NCBI RefSeq assembly: GCF_964340395.1
Contig: NC_135557.1
Location: 10,852,046 to 10,916,045 of the forward strand
DNA length: 64,000 nt
Source of the DNA: Glandiceps talaboti
Lineage: Eukaryota; Hemichordata; Enteropneusta; Spengelidae
Reading direction: 5' to 3'
Both the position numbers and the translations under genes were made by a program. The notes under the pieces are model-generated. The model worked only from the letters and a program-made list of their open reading frames with translations. It did not search any database and was not told the origin of the DNA. How positions within the stretch are numbered: position 1 is the first letter of the stretch; every line of letters starts with the position of its first letter. Positions 1-11,999 of the stretch are shown piece by piece.

Positions 1-659
1 GAGTTGGGTTAAGAAAATTATTATTTTGTTGTGTTACTTATTTGAGAAAGCACCATCCAATTTTTTTATACTTTGAATGTGATATCTTTTCGGCAACTTC
101 TTTGAAAGATACGACATTAGACCAGAAAAAAATGAAAAAGCTGTTCAACCTACCCATATATTTTTCTGGTGATGGGCAATGTATCTTCATACGGGCTTCG
201 CATTTTTTTCAAAATTAAGAATATTTCAAATGTTCATGTAACACATACATTTGAGTCTATTCCAAATTATATAATATCTTATACCGTGGTTACTTGGCTC
301 TGATGATGTATACAAGCATGAATTGATATTAAATGAAGCTGTTGCATATCCAATGTGCATTAAAACGAATTGAACAAATGTTTACGACCATTATAGTGGG
401 CTGACCAGTCACTGGGCCATCAAAAGTCTGACAGTTTTGAAATGTTTCGCTTTTGAATTTTTTGGAACCAAATTAAACTTCAAGAGAAGTTTTACAAAGT
501 GCACATCCGCAAATATCTCTGACCTTTACCACAACAAAATACACTTCCAGATAATATGTAATGCATAGCATAATTGTTTCAATTCTGGTACTTTATTACC
601 ATATTCAAGCATTGTGAGACTTTAAATTATGTCTATGGTTTGATATTTTATACCTCTAA
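1..659. other. Upstream flank of IgTM-1
   Basis: AT-rich sequence with no supported gene or clear core promoter. The 69-codon frame at 574-783 overlaps the leader exon in another frame and is not supported. Confidence 0.5.
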
Positions 660-735
660 ATGGCCTCCTACACTGTCATTTTTTTCATTTTTTTCCACAC
701 TTGGAGTTGTCTCCTTCCAATCAATAGCAATCAAG
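660..735 (+). CDS. IgTM-1 exon 1, signal peptide
   Basis: ATG at 660, 25 codons plus one base, then a GGTGAC donor. The encoded run is rich in Ile and Phe and ends with polar residues, as expected for a secretory leader. The 76-nt length and phase equal those of IgTM-2 exon 1 (41732-41807). It is too short to stand out as an open reading frame and was found by searching for a leader exon in the right phase. Confidence 0.7.
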
Positions 736-3700
736 GTGACAATTGTCTTTCCATATGTGAAATCCACACCCTGTGTAATGTAATCTCGTTCGGAGTATTA
801 TTGTAGTTTGTTTTCTCTTATGCATCATTGTACCATATGATTTTAATATCAGAAGGGGTGGCTAAAATAATGCTTGAGTTTCATTTGGCGGGGCTTAACA
901 TTTTTTTAAGAAGATAGAGTAAGAGGAACAACACTATTTGTTTAACCTTAAATTGTGTACATTTCCTAACTGTAGCTATGCGGACAAATTGCAAGATAGT
1001 ATCGAGATGACTGAATAAGTTCTATCTAAACTCGACCTGAAATATTTTGCTAACGATATATATAGTTTGTATTATCCTTGTCAAACATTGTGAAATAATA
1101 TTAAATACTGTCATCATATATTTTGATCATAGAGGCAGTCATTAACTTTGGCTTAGGTGTTATCCACATGACAGCGAACAATGGTATTCTATATGTACCA
1201 TTTGCTTACATTGTAAGCATTTCAGGACCACTTCATTCACCCAACGATATATTGTGTGTGAATCACACACGTACAGGTAAGTTCAACAAGCGTTATCAAT
1301 GTAGTATCATGTCCCTACATACTAGTCTAGAATATATTATGTTACATTCTTACAATAATAGGTTCATGATCACATAACCCGGCTACATACATAACTACTT
1401 AGGCAAATGTGTTTTAAATATGTGCATACATGCATACATACATACATACATACATACATACATACATACACATACATACATACATACATACATACACATA
1501 CATACATACATACATACATACATACATACATACATACACATATACATGCATACATACATACATACATACATACATACATACATACATACATACATACATA
1601 CATACATACAGACAGACATGCATGCATACATGCATGCGCGCGCACTCGCACGCATACAAACACACACATACATACATACATACATACATACATACATACA
1701 TACATACATACATACACACACACATACATACATACATACATACATACATACATACATACATACACACATACATAAATACATACATACATACATACATACA
1801 CACATACATACATACATACATACATACATACATACACGCATACATACATACATACATATGATGCTGTCATTTCGGGGAGAGTATTCCGCACTTCGTAGCC
1901 GACTTCTCCACTCTCACTGACCCGGCAAGCTACACTGTTTAGCGTGTCTGCCTGGTTCCGTAAATGGGGCGGCGGTAGATGCTGTACGAGTTGCGAGTTG
2001 TATAGCGAGAAACTGATCTTTGTAATACAAAACTAGATCTATATCCCTGACCAACCAAACTGCTGTCGTGCATTATAATTTAGCTTGAGGTAAATTTGAC
2101 GGTTAGTCTAAAACGTACTTTGCTGTGCGTTCTAATCGTTAAGTGCAATGTACGTAGTGGGAGACACGAGACATCCCCGATCGTTCCATGTTTACTGATC
2201 AGATTTACGTAGACTTCGACCCACAGGGCTATTTGGTGGTTGAACAGGGATTCGAATAGCACGCACGGGGCTAGAGTGCGACAATACATATACGCATGCA
2301 TATTTGAAATATGTGAAGCTTAATGCTATTAGTAGACATTAATATCAGTAACTTGTAACTGTTTATTTCAGATTCCTTCCATCACACATACTGTTCATCC
2401 GATGTATTACCTCCAAGTGAAATCTCTGGTCGTGAAGTAACTTTAGAAAAGGACGATGTCAATTTGAAATTCAGCTTGCTGCTTTTACAAAGAGATGATA
2501 ATTCTCGAGTAATATGGTGGAATAAAAATACAAAGGAAATATTGTTTATCAACGAGATCAAAATAGTTGGTACGTTTATTTGTCTCAAAATATTGACTCA
2601 TGTGTATTGTTTAAATTAATTGTTGATATATGGAATTTCAAAGGGATTGTTTGCATAGTATAACACTAGTATAATTTGGAGGAAAAGATCTAAAATAACT
2701 ATAAGACTGAAAAGTGCTTAATGTTTTTCACTGTCTTTGGAAAGAATGATGAAATGGCCTTCATTGTATCCGTCCGTTTTACTATGTTTAAGTAGATAAT
2801 AACTAAATACTAAAATTCATACCATTTCACATATTGCTAAAATAGTTTTGACTAATCTTTCTCTTTTTGTGGTTTGTAATTTGATTAACGACAGCATTTC
2901 GTAAGGAAATATATTATGTCTCTATATAATTATGCATTCCTTTCACAGACTGTTTGAGTGATCATATATTTATAGCGGCACAAGATGGCACTACGGTATC
3001 AATAGCCTGCCCTCTTGCTTCTAGGAGCGTGCATGAAATTGCCATTCAGGAGAAATGGTCGGAAAATCTTCTTGCAGCAATGACTGTGAAAAACAAAAAA
3101 ACCTTCTACGTGAATGTAGACACCGACCAATTAAAGATTGCATATATGGTACATTATGTGAAAATCATTATGTCGGTTAATTGTCAAATTAGCGGAAGTT
3201 ACAGCCTGGTGTCAACGTTCAGGGGAAGCAAACACCACATATTACCAATGGATATCAAAGTGATTGGTATGTAATATATAGGCTATATGTCAATATCCAT
3301 ATACATGTAAGTAATAGCTCATCAGACCATTATTTCACTATATTTCAAGCCCTAGTACTAGATTGTATCCATATAAGCATCCAAATCACCTTGAGACCTG
3401 ACTTTTGTATAATCCTTTTCCACTTTAACTACTTTTGAACGACGTTTTAGGTGAAAATAACACAATGTTGTGTTTTATTTATAGGCCAAATGGGTACATT
3501 GAGAGTGTTTAAACAACCAAAAGCCCTGGGCGACCAAGCCGAACTATACTGTGACACATCGTCGGAATCCATACAATGGGTTCATAATGGAAATGAGCTT
3601 TTGGTATGTTGGTTTTGTGCACTTCGTTTTAGAAACTGATAAGAAAACCTGTATTTTCTGAGCGAATGAAATACATTTTACATTTCTGTATTTATCATTG

Positions 3701-4719
3701 TGTTCGAAAAGTTACTGTTATTATTATTCATTCTCCTTTTTGTCGAATGAAGGCTGGTGGCCTTATGAAATAAATGAATAAATTAAATCAAATTAACATA
3801 CATACATACATACATACATACATACAAACATACATACATACATACATGCATACATACATACATACATACATGCATACATGTACATACATACATACATACA
3901 TACATACATACATACATTATGATCTTATGGCACTAGGTGTGTGCCTCAGACAGATACAATTGTCACACTAGAGTCTGTGCCATAAACAAGTCACACCAAA
4001 ATTGGATACTATTCTTCTCAATTGACAGGACACCAGTGAATTATTTGTGTTCACCGATAACAGAAAACGATTACACATCAATAACATGACAATGTCATTA
4101 GAGGGAATCTACTCATGCAAAGGGCATCGTGATTGCATCGAAGCAGAGAGCCAGGCCTTAAATTTACGACTATCCCCAGTCAACACAGATATATCGTTGG
4201 GTGAGTGTATTGTTTTTATCATTGTAAAATTATAGAGCTATTCAAAGTATCGTGTACACGTGTGTGTGTGTGTGTGGGGGGTGCACTTGGAAAGCATATG
4301 CAGCATATTCTGTATGTTGTCTTTATTGCTGATAAACAAGGCTACACGTTTACTTCCAACGAATTAAAACGAAAACATATTAGTAACCAAATGACGACAT
4401 ACACTCGTGTTGTCTGCCATTGTTCCATTCGCATATGATATTTTCAAAAACATTTATTTCGTTACATCTTAGAAATAGGTACATATATGATTTATTTACA
4501 GAGACGAAGAACATCAAGGCGAATATGAACCCTGTATTGGCAAACAAGTTTACCGAGATCATGATCATTGTCGTTGCCGTTGGAGTGGCGGCTATCATTA
4601 CTATGGTGATCGCAATAGTGCACTTTGCACAGTCGTGTTCCCAACGCCGGAAACCAGAACAATCGGATGATCAAAGCTTGCTTCCAACACAAGAGGACTC
4701 TACCCCTCAGGATAAATAA
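660..4719 (+). CDS. IgTM-1: type I membrane protein with Ig-like ectodomain (7 exons)
   Basis: Exons I join: 660-735, 1133-1276, 2372-2569, 2949-3266, 3485-3603, 4029-4200, 4502-4719. They total 1245 nt, 414 codons plus stop, and every junction is GT-AG with matching phase (1,1,1,1,0,1). Exon 1 is a hydrophobic signal peptide (MASYTVIFFIFF...). Exons 2-4 form Cys-containing beta-rich segments; exon 4 has an Ig-like VSIACPL and a later NC...GSYSL. Exons 5 and 6 together make one Ig domain: LYC, then IQW, then EGIYSC. Exon 7 holds a membrane segment (EIMIIVVAVGVAAIITMVIA), a Cys-Arg-rich stop-transfer and a 28-residue tail with an acidic dileucine motif (DDQSLL) but no ITAM or ITIM. It is paralogous to the gene at 41732-47446. 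The specific function and ligand are unknown. Exon 1 was chosen because it has the same length and phase as exon 1 of the paralogue; it is the least certain exon. Confidence 0.85.
1133..1276 (+). CDS. IgTM-1 exon 2, N-terminal ectodomain segment
   Basis: This 48-codon segment contains NFGLGVI and ILYVPF, both conserved in IgTM-2 exon 2 (42437-42583), and a Cys near the end (ILCV against YICV). It is bounded by an AG acceptor and a GGTAAGT donor. The fold is not recognised; an Ig-like N-terminal strand set is possible. Confidence 0.8.
1425..1857. repeat. (ACAT)n microsatellite in IgTM-1 intron 2
   Basis: About 430 bp of ACAT units with interruptions. It produces apparent Tyr/Ile/His/Thr and Met/Tyr/Val/Cys reading frames on both strands that are not genes. 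Confidence 0.97.
2372..2569 (+). CDS. IgTM-1 exon 3, ectodomain segment
   Basis: This exon is 198 nt, exactly the length of IgTM-2 exon 3. It begins with a conserved YCS and contains a Trp pair (VIWW) aligned with the LSWY of the paralogue. The pattern suits half of an Ig-like domain, but that is an inference. Acceptor TTATTTCAG and donor GGTACG are clear. Confidence 0.85.
2949..3266 (+). CDS. IgTM-1 exon 4, Ig-like domain
   Basis: The exon encodes about 106 residues as one phase 1-1 unit. VSIACPL marks a B-strand Cys, and a late NC...GSYSLVSTF segment resembles the F strand with a shifted Cys. The paralogue (44495-44818) keeps VSISCPL, EIA, NC, G-Y and KH-LP. Phase 1-1 exons are typical of shuffled extracellular Ig domains. 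Confidence 0.85.
3485..3603 (+). CDS. IgTM-1 exon 5, first half of membrane-proximal Ig domain
   Basis: This exon carries the B-strand Cys (AELYCD) and the C-strand Trp (SIQWVHNG). The following intron is phase 0 and splits the Ig domain just after the C strand. The same split occurs in IgTM-2. Confidence 0.85.
3796..3917. repeat. (ACAT)n microsatellite in IgTM-1 intron 5
   Basis: About 120 bp of ACAT units between exons 5 and 6 of IgTM-1. Confidence 0.95.
4029..4200 (+). CDS. IgTM-1 exon 6, second half of Ig domain
   Basis: It contains LHINNMT and EGIYSC, the F-strand Y-x-C of an Ig fold. An extra conserved cysteine follows in CKGHRDC, matched by CKGQYDC in IgTM-2. NMT is an N-glycosylation sequon. 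Confidence 0.85.
4502..4719 (+). CDS. IgTM-1 exon 7, membrane segment and tail
   Basis: A hydrophobic stretch of about 25 residues is followed by QSCSQRRK and an acidic, Gln/Ser-rich tail ending at TAA 4717-4719. An AATAAA at 4715-4720 overlaps the stop codon; I could not find a better poly(A) signal nearby. Confidence 0.85.
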
Positions 4720-7700
4720 AATGAAATATATACGATATATATTTCTGCTATCGAGTTTAAACGAGTAGTGTTACATTTTGCTAGAATCGAGTATTGTTGT
4801 AAATACGTTTATTTTGTCAAATCGTGTTAAATAGCAATATGATATCTTGAAAAATGCATATTGTTTTCGGTTTTATCAAAACATATAATACAATGCAGTG
4901 GGTTATGTATTCTTTGTGTGTTGACAGAAAATTCACTACATTCGTGTTCCTTTTAGTTTGTGGGTTAATATTTTGACGATGGATAGATTCTGATTTTATA
5001 TATGCACAAAGAGAACTGGGCGCGCAAGCACATCGCTAAACTAGTGCATACGAGTGTCATCTCTGCTATTTTATAAGGGTACACGTGAATTATATTGAGG
5101 TCAATAGGACAACAAACAGTGAGGAAAATTAGCATGGGTTGTCGAAAATGTAGTAGCCGAATCCAAAAAGTTATCGAAGAGCAATATAAGTTGTCCAAGA
5201 TGAACATGTTGTAGTCGAGTCAAGTAAGTCATCCGTAATTATATCATGTATACCGCGCCATAGTAATTTGACTGGAAGATGTACTTTGACGTTCATCAAA
5301 GTCGATGGATAACGTGTCTGCTACTTTTTGATAACTTATTACTCAGAGGGGAACTTTAGGCGCATTTCATGAAACATTTATATAATTTCGAGTAATGTTT
5401 CTACTAACGTGGTTTTCGACTAGCGCTACGGATCCGGATACTCAGCTTGTGCGCATCTATTAATCGTGGATTACTTTCACATATACATCAGCCTTTCACC
5501 TAAATCGAGTTGAGTCTAGACAACCGGTAACAAACATTCACAACCACTAAAATTAATTTTAATCAAAATTCATTCCATGTAGAGACCGTTAATGATTATA
5601 ATAAGATTTAGAGAACTAATTATTTAAGACGCGAAAATCGCCAACATTTTACGCCAACTCTAAATAACAGGACTAACTCTAATTATGAACATCATTCTCA
5701 CTAGCAAGATCTAGAGTAGTTATTAACCGTTTAGTTCTCTTTCCTCTTTTGTCGTGAGTATAATGCACATTTATTTCGAGTTTATAAATACAATAAGGTT
5801 AATTGCAACGAGAATGCGAACGCGCTACCTTCCGAAAAAGTCATTTTTTAAACTTTGTAAATGCAAATTAACCAAAACCATGCGAGGCGTATCGCGAGTA
5901 TTGGTCAAAATTTTACTATTATCAACAACGTCTTGTATCATTATTATTCGCCCCTGGGAAAACTTAAGAATGCCAATCTATGCTATAGACAACTTGTCAT
6001 ACCAAACAGTTTTCTTATTAAAGAGAATGCATGACGACACAGTCAGTGGCCTATTTAGGAGAGATAAAAACTCTCGTGGTTATGTGAAAATGATATTTCT
6101 GGGATGCAATGAATAAAGATGTCAGAAAATATGTAGCTAGCTGTACTCATTGTTTGATGAGGAACCATGGCCATAGACAAAGGGCGAATCGCTTCTTTCG
6201 ATATTGTTACTTTATGTTTATTTCTGATCACTAATGGTGTTATCGTACTACCATATCATACATTTATATACTTGTTTCATACAGACATTTTTTTTCAATT
6301 GTAATAATTCAATAACGATCCATTTGATAAATTTCACCTCGGTGTTGCTATCGGAAAGGTTGTTTGTTGAGATCAATTTTATTACTAACGGGGTTATTCT
6401 ACCTTGGGCATCGATGATGGGTGTGTGTGGATGAGTGGCAAGGTTGGCCAACCGTCGCATGAGTGTGGTGATTACAAGGACCGTTTTCCATAGTAACTCA
6501 TAGTGATCCGATCATGGTTCATTAGAAGTGATGTTAATGTCGCAGTTTAAGTAACTGTTATGCATTAAATAAGCATCTATATTCTAATCACAACTGATTG
6601 TGAACCATGACATTTCCTTTCATCTTATCATGGTATAATCATGTGTTTAGATAAAAGGTGATTTATTCAAATGGTTCACGTCCTGTCATGATGTGCTACA
6701 TGAAGTCTATAGCTGTCACTTCTGTATCATTCACTCCATATATGGTTGCACCTTATCAGCATCACTATACTGTTTTGTTTTTTCGAACACAAACGGAACA
6801 TGCCTGTTGCTATGTCTTTAAAAAACAAAGTTGATGTGACACGTTTACAAAAAATTACAAAATGTATCATTTCGGATGAAGTTACCACGTTTCGATTTAC
6901 TAAACAGAAAATGTAAATCCTTCGTTAGCTTCTGATATGAATTTGAAATTGGGTTTAGATAGAACCTCTCTGCATGCACTATATTGGATTATATTGGATT
7001 ATAAAGGACATATATCGTGTGTTTTCATATAATGGACATATATATTGATACTAACTTTTGTGATTATTTCAAAATGAAATATGCAATACTTTACGTATGT
7101 TTTATTTCTGAATTCACAAGTATACAGTAATTGTGATTTCACTTTAATCGTGACATAACCTTTCAATAATTTGTTATATCATTTTTTTCTCTAGACGTGT
7201 TTCAACTATGATCTCACAATTTCAAATGTTGATGTTTCCTCCTGTTGGTAAGCCGAAGTAGTGGGACACTACTTTCAGTTGAAAGAGAGAGTAGTGTTAC
7301 AATCCAGAATTATCATATTCGGAATTTTGGCATGTTTTACTTAAATTAACGGAACATTCATATTTATCCTACTTACTTACAAACAGGAGCTAACAACAGC
7401 CTGATCAAATAACATGTTGATTTATCTACTAATCCTGTACTAATTACATTTATTTCTAGTAGCTAACAAATGTCGTGTTTTGATTAAACAATATCGATTG
7501 TTGATTATCGAATTCAAATTAATAGTTAATTTTCCAATGGCGTGATCAACATTTGTCTTACACGTGAACAATTTACATATGGCATAATCTTAAATCTCAA
7601 TCTTAAATATTCTGGTGGAAAGTTTCGTGTCTTCTAGAACAATGAATCTAGTGAAAGATAAATTTATATTTAGAACAAATGACGTCATTCAATCTATATA

Positions 7701-8170
7701 TGGTAATGTAACTAAATAAAGTTATTCCGGATTACTATTCCTACTCTTAGATTTTGATTACAACGCAATTGTTGGTGTGCGGTGTCTCTCTCTGTCTGAG
7801 TGTAAGAGTGTACGTGTATGTGACGATACTTAAGTAGCTAATTCCTAACTTAGACAAGCTCGTAGATCCTGGTACCCTAGAAAGACAGTTAGAGGGGAGA
7901 GTCGTTTACGTTCTGTTGATCTACCCACAACTACCTTAGACGATGAAATGTTGTATTAAGCTACCCCCTAAAAAGTAAAGGAATGACCCATACTAGCAGG
8001 GACCTTATGATTACATTGGGCTGTTAGGCTGAAAGGCTAGAGGTTAATTGGCTTCTCGCCTACAAAGGAATATAAAGGTACACTACACTGCACCCGGACG
8101 GCACACCTATTTGACTAGTTAAAGTAGTAGCTAATCAGCTGCACTATTGCACTAGTATTACAACAACTGT
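4720..8170. other. Intergenic region downstream of IgTM-1
   Basis: AT-rich non-coding sequence. The only recognised content is the Ty3/gypsy integrase relic near 5985-6205. Confidence 0.5.
5985..6205 (+). pseudogene. Decayed Ty3/gypsy integrase zinc-binding (H2C2) fragment
   Basis: One frame reads LLKRMHDDTVSG and RRDK up to a stop near 6115. After a one-base shift the next frame reads DVRKYVASCTHCLMRN (about 6119-6166). Together these resemble the H2C2 finger of Ty3/gypsy integrases. The second zinc-binding His appears replaced and the frame is broken, so it is an inactive relic. No long terminal repeats were seen. Confidence 0.7.
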
Positions 8171-8171
8171 C

Positions 8172-8173
<2 letters not shown>

Positions 8174-8255
<82 letters not shown>

Positions 8256-8852
8256 TATATATACGCATGTATATGTGTGTCTGTCTATCTGTGTGCCTAT
8301 CTGTATGTCTGTCTGTGTGCCTGTCTGTATATATGTCTGTACGTACGTACGTACGTACGTATGTCTGTATGTCTGTATGTATGTATGTATGTCTGTATGT
8401 ATGTATGTATGTATGTATGTATGTATGTATGTATGTATGTATGTATGTATGTATGTATGTATGTATGTATGTATGTATGTATGTATGTATGTATGTATGT
8501 ATGTATGTATGTATGTATGTCACGTACGTACGTACGCATGTACGTATGTACGTATGTATGTATGTATGTATGTATGTATGTATGTATGTATGTATGTGTG
8601 TATGTATGTATGTATGTATGTATGTATGTATGTATGTGTCTGTCTGTCTGCATGTCTGTCTGCCTGTCTGTATTTATGTATGTACGTACGTATGTATGTA
8701 TGTATGTATGTATGTATGTATGTATGTATGTACGTACGTACGTATGTATGTATGTATGTATGTATATAAGTATGTATGAATGTATGTATGTATGTATGTA
8801 TGTATGTATGTATATGTGCACGAATGCCTGCCTACCTACCTACCTACCTACC

Positions 8853-8884
<32 letters not shown>

Positions 8885-8885
8885 C
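8174..8885. repeat. Compound (AT)n / (GTAT)n / (CTGT)n microsatellite
   Basis: (AT)n at about 8174-8251, GTAT, CTGT and GTAC blocks to 8820, then CCTA and (CTGT)n to 8883. All reading frames here are low-complexity artefacts. Confidence 0.97.
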
Positions 8886-9120
8886 GTTCGTGTACTTGTC
8901 TTTATATCACATGACTTTTAGACACGTTATCATTAAAACCCGTGGACAATTGTTGACCTGAGTACGCCCCTGTAATTGTAATTCTTAAGATTTAATAAGA
9001 TTGATGTCAGTCGATCAAACAAACATGATGACGATCTTTATGTGCACACGAGCACGTTGGTACCTGTTACAAGAGACAATAACGAGGCGATGTAAGTGTA
9101 TTTTACACATTGTTTGTCCT
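8820..9120 (+). repeat. Partial copy of the CTGT-containing dispersed repeat
   Basis: After the (CTGT)n run, ATCACATGACT, then GTTGACCTGA, then a GGTACC...GTTAC...GATAACAACGA-like stretch match the blocks at 53620-53760 and 58440-58660 in order. Confidence 0.7.
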
Positions 9121-9344
9121 GAATGTTTGTCCAATTCTGGCCATATGTGTTAGTCTCTGTCTGTCTTTCTCTGAGTCTCTCTGTATGTCTGCCTACCTGC
9201 CTGCCTGCCTGTTTGCCTATGTATTTGTCTCTGTGTCTGTCTATATCGTTTTGATCTCTTTGTGCCTGTATGTCAGTATATTTTTGCCTGTGTCTGTGTC
9301 TATCTCTGAATGCGTCTGGCTCTCTGTCTGCTTTTCCGTCTGTC

Positions 9345-9440
9345 TCTGTTTGTTTGTTTGTTTGTTTGTTTGTTTGTTTGTTTGTTTGTTTGTTTGTTTG
9401 TTTGTTTATTTGTTTGTTTGTTTGTTTGTTTGTTTGTTTG
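9345..9440. repeat. (TTTG)n microsatellite
   Basis: About 95 bp of TTTG units flanked by CTGT-rich sequence. Confidence 0.97.
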
Positions 9441-9542
9441 TGAGTTTGTATGTATGTATGTATGTATGTATGTCTCTCTAGATTTTTCTCTTTGTCTCTC
9501 TCTCTGTCTCTCCCATCTATCTCTGTCTGTCTCTGACTGTCT

Positions 9543-9830
9543 ATAATAATAATAATAATAATAATCTTTATTTATACTGGATAGTTCTTTAAACATTTAA
9601 ACACTTGTCTCCCAGGAAGTCCAATAAGGGCAATCCCTCATGGGTTCAGTGTTAATGCAGGAGGAAACCGGAGTACCCGGGGAAAACCTGCGTTGTTCGG
9701 TAGAGTCAAACTGAACGACACTCTTCTTACTTACAGCGTGGTAAATTTAATCGAACCCTGAATGGGGTTCGAACCCCGACCGCAGTGGTAAGAGGCAAGT
9801 GGTTTAACCACTTGGCCACCGACAACCCTA
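9543..9830 (-). mobile_element. tRNA-derived SINE
   Basis: On the - strand the head has a pol III A box (TGGCCAAGTGG) and B box (GGTTCGAACCC). A conserved-looking body with CCGGAGTACCCGG on the + strand follows, and it ends in an (ATT)n tail at 9543-9564. Head, body and simple tail in that order define a SINE. I cannot name the family. Confidence 0.85.
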
Positions 9831-9929
9831 TCTATGTATGTATACATGTCTCTGTGTGCTTGTATGTGTCTGTGTGTCGGTCTGTCTGTCTATATTTGTC
9901 TCTGTTTCTGTCTGTCAGTCTGTCTGTCT

Positions 9930-10445
9930 GTCTGTCTGCCTGGCTGTCTGTCTGTCTCTCATTCAGTCTGTTGTTACTAACCGTCATTATTACACAGCAA
10001 TAGAAACCGTATATTATATATTAAATGTAGCAAAAATTACTATCTTGCTATTGCTAAGTATGGCTTCACGTGATAGTTTATCTTTGTTCTAGTAAAGACA
10101 ATTAGTCGTTTGCTTCGTTGAGTTTGGCCTTATCAAACAGATCACCACATTACATGTGTGTACCAAATGGAAAAGCTGTACAGTTTTGTCTTCGCAGACT
10201 TGAAAGCGCCTTTTCAAATTCCATGTTGTCGTGAATATTAATAGCTAAGCTTAACAATTTGTTTTAAAATAGGTTTGACGTAACCTCTACTCGTCACGTG
10301 ATAGTTTACCTTTGTCCTAGTATAAACAATTATATTAGTGGTTTGCTTCGTGGCGTCCCCATGCATGTAATCACTCTAATTCAAACAATGGTTGGCAAAG
10401 GATCAAACGAGTTAGCCCTAATCAAACAGTTCAATATAATTCAAT
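9930..10445 (+). repeat. Fragments of the CTGT-containing dispersed repeat
   Basis: Two stretches, 10068-10150 and 10290-10440, contain CACGTGATAGTTTA, CAAACAATGGTTGGCAAAGG and ATCAAACAG matching 52925-53060 and 57650-57780. The 9950-10040 part resembles 51230-51330. Confidence 0.7.
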
Positions 10446-11599
10446 ACATGCAAGTGCGTATTTGACACCATATTTGACACTTGGGATGCATTTTTTTACG
10501 TATGCGTCACCGGGGACGCATCATAAACAGGGGACAAATGGGGCTTACTATTGGCAAACGTACGGTTATCATCTTTGCTTCGAAGTTGTAGAACAAGGCA
10601 TCGTGGATTTAGGCAGTTCTGATTATAACTACCTTCAAGTTCTAAATCTCTATGTGTAATGTGACCTGTGAAATTTGAATACCACCCATCGTATGAAAAA
10701 CGTTTCATGTTCCCCATGACCATTTCCTGATGTGGAGAGCACGTCTTTGGTAGTTTAGAAACGACGTGATATTTCTTTACTTAAAAACGTGATAGGTTAC
10801 TTGTTAACAGACGTGGTTAGAATTTAGAAAGGTTTCCATCGATATCACGGCCATTATGGTGAAGCTTCTTCCCTCATGGGCGAAGCGATGATTAAATAGA
10901 CCACATCAGTGGATAGTAGTCTATGCTGAAACGTTTACGTAGATAACTTCATACTGCCACGTCACCATTTCATTCTTACTAAAACTGAAAATTTTCTTGA
11001 GCTTCATTAGGGGATCGAACGCATTACGTGAATGTACAGTTCACTACATGCTCTTCCAAGCTTCGTCTGGGGTTAGACATGGTCCACACGTAAGGCGTCG
11101 TTCCAAAATAAACGATTATATTGGTGTATATCGAATTCATAGTTCTCCTCAGCGACACAAAATTTGTATCAAACTTTTACAACTGTGTCCCTGTGAAATT
11201 AAAAGTTCACGCTGTCGTTTATACGTCATGTCGTGGAACTAATAGTTTGTGGATTGCGGTATTGTATCATAGTGTAGTTTTATGTACGGTCTGACTCCAA
11301 GAACCGCCCTAACATACATTCATCCGGAGTTCGTTCTCGGAGCACATATTTTTAGAGAGTGATTACCATTGAAAATCGAAAGTCTAGAAATTAAATCACT
11401 GTATAGAGTATTGTTGCATATACATGTTTTCTCTCTGGAAGTGCAAATAAACTATGTACTTGCATACGGTGTGCGGGAGAATGACACTGATGTGTTCATG
11501 TACATGTACATGTATTTACATATAACGTATTTACATGTACAGTGCATGCAAATTTGGAAAGACGCACTGTAATGGGATTTTGACACTAATTTTGGCAGG
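10446..11599. other. Intergenic, nothing recognised
   Basis: No splice-bounded coding potential or repeat that I could identify. Short open frames here have no recognisable motif. Confidence 0.4.
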
Positions 11600-11995
11600 A
11601 ATGCATTATAGACAGAACTGCCCTATATAAAGAGGATTATGGCTAATCTATGCATATGCGGGAAATTCAAACTGTTGTACAGAGGACCACTAGCTTCTGG
11701 GTCTTGTTTCCAGGATTTTTTCTGTGAAACACAAGGTCATGTATCATGTACAAATTGTTTCATAGAATGAAAAATAACTTTCTAAATGAGACAAAGTCCC
11801 CTGCAAATAGCTGCTTAGATTGTGTGTCATTCAGGATTATTCAAATATGCGGCATCTGCATGTGAAAAACCCAGATATAGGTAATTTTTATATTTTGGTG
11901 ATTACTTGCCAGTGAGTCATCACAAGTTCTCCACCTCCAAACATACAGTCAGTCAGTCATATGCAAAAAAGGGTCCCAGGCGCCGCCAGTTATAT
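11600..11995 (+). repeat. Dispersed repeat R2, copy 1
   Basis: Closely matches 55975-56430 over about 400 bp, including GAGGATTATGGCTAATCTAT, GCTTAGATTGTGTGTCATTC and CCAGTGAGTCATCACAAG. It ends near GGCGCCG, like copy 2. Confidence 0.85.
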
Positions 11996-11999
11996 GTTT

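Noticed and set aside
574-783. 69-codon + strand frame as first exon of IgTM-1
   Set aside because: Its frame does not splice in phase into exon 2; the frame starting at 660 does and encodes a leader.
1370-1920. Several 120-170-codon frames on both strands rich in Met-Tyr-Val-Cys or Tyr-Ile-His-Thr
   Set aside because: They are six-frame translations of an (ACAT)n array; no non-repetitive coding sequence is attached.
8173-8921. Frames of up to 214 codons on both strands
   Set aside because: Translations of ATGT/CTGT/AT microsatellites only.
9740-9830. A - strand tRNA gene
   Set aside because: tRNA-like head only, continuing into a SINE body with an ATT tail.
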